This document shows positions 56,913-64,000 of a stretch of DNA of 64,000 bases, piece by piece. How positions within the stretch are numbered: position 1 is the stretch's first letter; the number at the start of each line of letters is the position of its first letter. The stretch is taken from positions 23,757,729 through 23,821,728 of the forward strand of contig OV121096.1 in NCBI GenBank assembly GCA_921293015.1, written 5' to 3'. The position numbers and the translations under genes were made by a program. The notes beneath the pieces were generated by a model. It did no database searches and was not told the origin of the DNA. It worked only from the letters and a program-made list of their open reading frames with translations. Source of the DNA: Phorcus lineatus. Lineage: Eukaryota > Mollusca > Gastropoda > Trochida > Trochidae.

Positions 56913-59900
56913 AGACGAATACAATGTCCTATCTATTACCAAAGTCATGATTACGAGGTAAATACGTCTTTGTACTTGGAACCCAAGTCATAGACAAAAC
57001 ATGACGTCAATACACTATTGACGATGTTGCATCACCTTGACAAAGTGATTTTTTTGCCCTTGGACATTGTAGAATATTAATTTTGATTGGATTTCCCCCT
57101 TAGGCCGAAAGGATCTTCAAACTCCAAACCTTTGTTATAATCAGTGAATTAGGTCTGAAAATTTACCTGCCCAAAAGTACTTTTTAAACTTTCTTGTTGA
57201 AGAAAACAACAAGTTACCAACCTGGTCAAAAAATAAGCAGGTTTCAGGCTGTCTAATTAGCCCATTTACATACAATGTTATAAATAAATATGTTTAAAAT
57301 CAAGTTGTGCCCACCCATGAATATTGCTGGCACAGGAGTTTATGAAGCCGGAAATTTGGTGTTAGATTAAAATTTGTGAACAATGGACAAGGTCACCTCA
57401 ACTCACAAACTCTAATGTTTAACTTAACTTGTCTCATTTTGTTGTCAGCAATGACACTGAGGTCAAACAAGGTGTCAAAATGCAACTTTTATTGTCATTT
57501 CTTTTTATTACATGTACCAAGAAACCTGCTTTGTTACTGTACCAGTTGGTTCTTTGTCTCGTAGATTTTGTTTCAGTCATCAGACTTAAGACATCAATTT
57601 GAATTCAAATTTGTTTTGAGTATTTGATAGGTAAACAGAATGTTTTCTGTTCTATATCCCTGAAAACTAAAAAAGTTTTGTTTCTCTTTGAGCATGTTAA
57701 ACATGGAGAAATCTTGGAGACCTGTATTGTAGACTAGATTACAGTTCCGCTATGCAGAAATACCTGTATCATGAAGGGTCATTAACCTTAATTTTTCTGA
57801 AAGGTATAAATAGAAATGTGAATTTTGTCCATGTAAAGTTAATCATTTCCAAAAAGATTACGAGACACATATACTTGATTGTTTCATGATAATCCAAAGA
57901 TCCTTACCAATTTTATATAAAATACATAAGATTCAAATAAAATTCTGTATTTCATTCAGTTAGGGTAAGAACCATTATGGCAAATGTTCTGTTGACACTC
58001 ACAGATTTTACTGCAACTGTACCGTAGTAATTTCAAAGGATTTCCTCTATAATGGATTGTATTATCAATGGCTTGATAAAAAGTTTTTTTCTATATCCAC
58101 TGTAAGGCCAGAAGAGTGATCATATTGTCACTGGACAGCTTTCGGTCAAGTGCAACAACATTGGGCTTTGCCTACTGCCAAATGGGTGTCTTGGCCAAAC
58201 TCTGAAACTTGAGTTTTGAAACTTTGTTATTAACCTATCTCATATATAACGCTTCATTTGAAATTGGCTTTTCAAGATTGTTTCACATGGTCACATTTCT
58301 CTTCCCTGCGATGTGACACGGAAAATCCACTGTTTGTAACTTGTAAATCCTAGGATGTCACTTGTTAGTACCTGAAACCCTCATAAGAGATATTTTCTTT
58401 TTGAAATGAGTAATTTATGATGAAAATTCTTCAACCTGCCAACATATTACAACACAACTTCTATCAAACAACCATAAAGAAAAATTAATCAAAGTTAAAG
58501 TTATCACAGCTGACAAGGCCCGATTTGAACCAGCAAACCTTTGCCACATAAACTGAACACTCTACTACATTACAACAAAGCTGATATAGAAACCAGCTAA
58601 ATTATTATTTGATGCCTCAACATAGTTCTATTTAGGTAGACATTACTAGACAATAAAGTCACTTGTTATAATGCAGTAGTGCATGAAATGCACAATCTTT
58701 TCAGAAGATCATGTTTGGTTACAAGATGTAACCTTGCTATACCGTGTAGCCCATAGCCTGTTATTGTACTGTCAATGAGGTGTTAGTAATGATGTTATAT
58801 ACTGTTATAGTCAATGATGTCTAATCTTTGATGGTTTATAAGTTAGACAAACCACTTCTTCTCAAACTTATCATAAATTGTAAACCCCGAGTTGGGAAAA
58901 CTCTTGGACCATGCAGATCCCCGGGTTACTCCTCCTCTTACGGTTAACAATCTCTGGTGAGACGTCGTGGTCATGGTTTCTCCTATTCGTATTTCCTTTG
59001 GCAAGAGACTTATTTAAAACTGTGTCTCTGCAGAGCTTTCATGCCCAATATGTGACAGATTTAGTTCGGCATCAGCTTTGTCGAGAAACTTTCTTCTGAT
59101 TGTGTTTCTAGTCACCCTGCAGAGCTTATGTAGATGTTTTTTTAGAGATGATTTTCATGCCCAGTATATGACAGCTTTAGTTTGACAAGGTTTATGATCA
59201 TAATTATATTCACTGTGTTTTAAACATAGTTCTCTAATATAGAAATTACCCATTATGATTCAAGCATTGACAGAGCTAAAATGTGCCATCTGGAATAAAT
59301 ATTACTTTGAAAATATGAATCATTGCATTTATGTTTGATAATATTGTATTTGGATTTTTTAAGATTAAAATGTTTTTATATTTGAATTCTATCGTCACTG
59401 CGAGTTTGCAAAAGTTTCATACCATTATGGAGAGATTATCTGTTAAATATAGTCATTATGCAACCAATAACAATGTTTATGGCCTAGGATATCAAGAGAA
59501 GTAAGTAGATCTGTTAGGGTTTGCATTCAAGATGATTTGTGCAATTCTATGATATTGAGAGTATACAGGCTCTCGTGTCAATTCTGCAGTCAGGTGTCTT
59601 TTGTGTACAAATTCAATAACTGTATGGTTCAAAGCATCCTATATTGACCTCTACATAGTAACCTTGAATCAATTCAACCATTCCAACATCACAAGCTGTT
59701 GTGTGTACATTGTGATGGTATTGGATTTTGCATAGTGTCTTGGTTCATACATCTGTTGTATTGTATATTTCTTCATCATCCATGTGGAAATCTATATGTA
59801 TTGTGAAGAGCACTTAGATATTAATCATTCAACACTGTCGGTCTTGACACTTAGAACTGTTTAAAAAATTAACAACCCATCTTGGTAGTAAACCTATAAT

Positions 59901-62900
59901 TTTATTAAACAGAATTTCTACTTTTTTATTTATTAACAGTAACAGCATTTTGACATCGGAAAGTAATTATCATCAATGAAGAATTTCAATATTGATAATG
60001 ATTTCAATTATTTTTAAAATGTTAATTAATACGTTACAAGTCTTGAAATGTGTTTAAGTGCTTAATGGGTAATTATCATTCTTGATTCAATGGATGACTT
60101 CAATTATTATAGTAATTAATAATAATAATATTTCAATAATGCTGTGGTCAGTTCTCGGTTCATAACAATTAATTATCAGTACAGTATGCCAAGCACTACA
60201 GATTGTATTTGATGATATTTTCACCTTACATATCATCTTGAAAAGCAAGTCTAAATTTGGATTCTGAAGTGCCAATTTCTCTGAAGCGGGTTTTTAATTT
60301 TAAATAAAATACTTGTTTTGGAGAATTAAATTTTCATACACTTAATTTTAGTCTTAGTCTAAGGTCTCATTTTTGTTAGCAATAAAAACATCATATTTCT
60401 CTCTAAATAATGCAAACTTTCTTTGATTTTCTTTTCTTGGACTTGTATATTCAAATTTATTCAGACAGTGATAGACTTGCTTCAGAAAGTCTAGACTGTA
60501 TTTAGGGCTTGTTAATGGCTACATTCATCATAAGAAGTAAGTTATTTTCGATATGGAAACTCGCGATATCTAAAGTTTTATATTGAAATGTCAACTGTCT
60601 AATATGTGATGAATTGCAATTTTGAAATGTCAAATGAAAACATGTAATGAATACAAAGAATATTATTTTTTATTAAATAATATATTGAAATATATTCTGT
60701 TTTGACATTACTGAAAGCTAAGCTTACTGGTATATTTTATTTATCAAATTTAGTTAGTGAGAGGTTTGAATAAATTTTGCCAAATGCATTGTTTTGAAAT
60801 ACTTAGAAATATTGATTCATCTGAAAAGCTATGTGGTTAATTGTTGATAGTTGATAAAAGTAGATAAAAGACTTAAAAGTAGATATTTATATGCTCTATT
60901 CCACAAAGGTAATCAGATGGAAACTGTTGCATTCTGTAACTTATGCATGAACGATTGATATGAATAATTTGAAATATTGTTGACAAATGTCATGTGAATA
61001 TTTGTCACACAATGGTTGCCATGGAGATAATGTAGATATGTCAGTTATGTTGTCAAGCTAGGAAACTGTTAGATAGACTGTAAAATAATTTACTCACAAT
61101 TGTAGACAATTTTTTAATTCCTTTTTTCATAGTGTAAACATCATTAGTTATTCTAGATATATGTATTTTTGAATTATGCAAAAGTCATCTTGACCTAAAA
61201 GGAAATAAACTTTTTATCTGAAGATACAGATTTTCTCTGCAAAAAGACACATAATTATTTCATTTCTTTTCATTTCCTTTTGAACTCTTATTACAATCTA
61301 ATATTTGCAAATATTGACAAATATGTCTTGATACAGAGATATTCAGAAATTTTCTCAAACTATGGAAAGCATATGCAAAGCTTGTTTTTGTACGCCTGAA
61401 AACTTGGCACTGCCATAGAGCAGGCTGCCGGAGCTTGAGTTAACTATATGTTGTCTAAGCTAAATATAAATCTTCTGATAAGAACACAAATAAACAGCCC
61501 TGCCCTTTACCTGCAGTCTGAAATACTAAGCAGTTTGTCAGGGATGGCTGGACGCATATAGACTAGCCAATAGACGTTAGTTCATATTATAATAGGATTA
61601 AAAGTAAAATGATTCTTTGACTCAAAGAAATAAACCTGCTATTGGCTTACTATACAGAGAACACTATTTCCACTAAGTCATACTGAAAGGATAAAATTCA
61701 AGCCCCTTTGCCCCCTTCTAATATTTTCTAATTATTTCATAAATATCAATCTGCAGTATATGGAAAATTGTTTTTATATTATATATATATTTATATATGT
61801 TTTTTTTATATCAGAGACTACAGTCAGTCTAAGACTTGTATTGATTAGTTACTTATCAAACTACCAGTTGGTTTTCTTTGTTAGTAATCAATAAATCAAT
61901 GGACTATTATCAGTACAATGTGGTCAATATGCAAGTCCAAGATATAAGTTCTCGGCCTGCTGGAGCCATAGAGTTATGAATTTGTTTGAACCTATATTGA
62001 CCCTTACAATTGATTTTATGTTAATTTTTTTCATTTGTTGTTTGTTTACTGTATTCATGCCATTGTTAATGTTAATGTATCTTAACATTTATTTTGTCTT
62101 TATTTGTGAAACATTCAATACATAAAAGATATTTTAAGAGCATATCTAAGCTGAATACATAAGGAAGGCAAGGCTTCTTCTTGAAAATGATTATCATTGT
62201 AAACATGGCCAACATTTCAGAGTAAAGTGTTGTGACGTAAGTGTATTTGAAAATAAAATTCTTCAGATGACACTACATTTAGATAACGTTTTAATTTTGT
62301 TTCAACGTGCACTGTTCGAAGACCTTAAAAGTCGAAAGGCCATGCTAGGGAAGAACAAATTCTTTCACTTGGGACATAAACTTGATTTGACAGGGGAACT
62401 TTGCTAGATATCTTAACAACATTCAGAGTATTAGTTACTGGCTGCAACTCCCCACAAAGACTGCCTTTTGTTGTCAATTTCAACTGACCTATATTCGTCA
62501 CTTTCTTCAGCATATCATGATCACTTTAACTGTATAACAATAAGGCATTTGCTGCAGCACACCTTTGAGGCATTTTGCAACTTGACATTTGAAACATAAT
62601 ATCTGGTCATGGTGTGTGTTACCTTGAAACTTATACCTGTTAAAAGGGTAATACAGGGTTTTAGCATTTAAGGAATTTTTGTTTCAATCAGAGCAGCTCC
62701 AAGTTGTTGAATACTAGCTATTTTATATCTTATAAAGGATGTACAAATTAAGTTCCAGTTAGAGTTAAAGTAATTGCTCATTTTTTATATAGTATAAAAT
62801 ACATGAACACTTAATTCGGTGCATAGGTTCATTAATATATGCTAAAAGATTCCTTTGAGTTGAGTATTCAACATCAATGAGAGATTCTTGTGATTTAGAA

Positions 62901-64000
62901 TTTATAATATTTTATGACTATTTTAGGATCTAATTGACTAACAAGATTTGTATTATATTTTGGTCAATCTTATGTAACCTATTTTCATGAATAGGCAAGG
63001 AGTAAGAACACAACCATGCCACACACCAACTCATTTTAACCTTTTTAAAAATGATGTAGCTTATATCATAACAGTCTTTGTAAAAATGACTGTATTTCAT
63101 TAATAGACAGGGAGATAGAACACAGCCTTTTCACAGTCCAACTCATTTGCAAAAAAATGGCTGCTACATTTTTTAAGCATTTAACAACCTTTTCACACTC
63201 CAAATGATTTTCACATTTCCAATAATAATGGTTTTTTTTAATTAATTCTGCATCATAAAAAGTCTACCTTGTTTTCATTAATAGACAGGAAGTTAAAAGA
63301 CATCATTGTTGCAAGCCTGATCATTTGCATGGATTTGCATGAGTCAGCCTAGATCCACTGAGTTAAGATATCATGTAGGCCACGTCAAGTTTATTGATTG
63401 CCATGAATCACATTGGTCTGGATGTCCTGTTGTCTGGTAATTAGTATTCTGTGGTCATCAGGCTCGTCCTATTTAAGATTCACAATGCAGAGTTATCGTC
63501 ACTGATACACAAAATAGGACGACAGTTGAATACTGATGTTTTTATGTATTGTTTGACACATCATCTGAAAATTTGGTGTCAAATTTGATTTATTGACATT
63601 TTCTGAATAATAGCTTTGATTTAATTTCAATAACAAAAAAACCCATCCTGCTTTATAGAAAAAGTGACAATATCCAATTCTATTGTTCTTATTAAAATCT
63701 TTGAATAAAAAAAATCTGAATCTTTTGTTTAAATTTGTAAGAATTCTGATTTAAAATTTTGTTTTTTTTAATTTTAAAATACTCTCCACATTGATGTCAG
63801 AAAGATGAGTACAAAATATTATTTTGATCACTCCAGAGAAAAAAAACATCTTTAAAACAACACAGGAAATTACATCTTGCATGTTGATTTTTACAATAAA
63901 TGCAAAACTTGTGTACAGGGAAACCATCTTGTTAACGATTGAGTATGTAATACTCTATAGTTACCTTTTGGGAAACATTAAAAGGTGTCACAAATTCAAC

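Larger units (their letters stand above)
51969..64000 (+). other. First coding intron of the fatty acyl-CoA reductase gene, running off the window
   Basis: More than 12 kb of AT-rich sequence in which I found no further reductase exon (searched by eye for the next conserved block of the family). It contains hairpin elements at 52561-52663 and 56803-56912, a 39-bp tandem repeat at 56104-56259 and a SINE tail near 55527. Open frames do not exceed 72 codons. Confidence 0.65.

Noticed and set aside
58500-58570. tRNA-like sequence on the minus strand (GGTTCAAATCGGGCC)
   Set aside because: Only a B-box-like segment; no paired arms or tail, at most a decayed SINE remnant.

Overview
The window is animal nuclear DNA that is AT-rich, with small exons, long introns and many small repeats. 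The proteins are clearly metazoan. The tRNA-derived SINE copies end in (CTCA)n runs, with a GCGGCGTTAAAC-type tail that I associate with gastropod molluscs, most likely abalone (Haliotis). That taxonomic call is inference. I could run no database search. Exon borders were placed by eye from reading frame, codon phase and GT/AG (once GC/AG) splice signals.

Six protein-coding loci are supported. (1) 339-2977, plus: the last six exons of a dihydropyrimidinase/CRMP gene whose 5' part lies outside the window. (2) 9221-10576, minus: a complete single-coding-exon MFSD5-type transporter, converging on the first gene. (3) 11521-20181, plus: a complete six-exon METTL1 (tRNA m7G46 methyltransferase), head-to-head with MFSD5 across a compact shared promoter. 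(4) 27466-32498, plus: a two-coding-exon, single-CRD TNF-receptor-like membrane protein. (5) 40033-48264, minus: a complete 13-coding-exon CCDC91 (GGA-binding partner p56) homologue. (6) 51696-51968, plus: the first coding exon of a fatty acyl-CoA reductase, head-to-head with CCDC91. The rest of that gene lies beyond an intron longer than 12 kb that runs off the window.

The genes do not form an operon or one pathway. They are ordinary housekeeping or signalling genes: pyrimidine catabolism or neuronal CRMP function, anion transport, tRNA modification, TNF-type signalling, trans-Golgi trafficking and ether-lipid or wax synthesis. Two pairs are divergently transcribed from short shared promoter regions.

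The non-coding part is the most distinctive. It is full of foldback or MITE-like elements with terminal inverted repeats (TIRs). One 2.4 kb element in METTL1 intron 1 has its right arm split by a second, nested foldback element. There are also SINE copies, one with a perfect 13-bp target duplication inside a decayed minisatellite. A 39-bp unit is repeated exactly four times, and there is a 23-G homopolymer. I found no rRNA, CRISPR array, functional tRNA gene or clearly new system.
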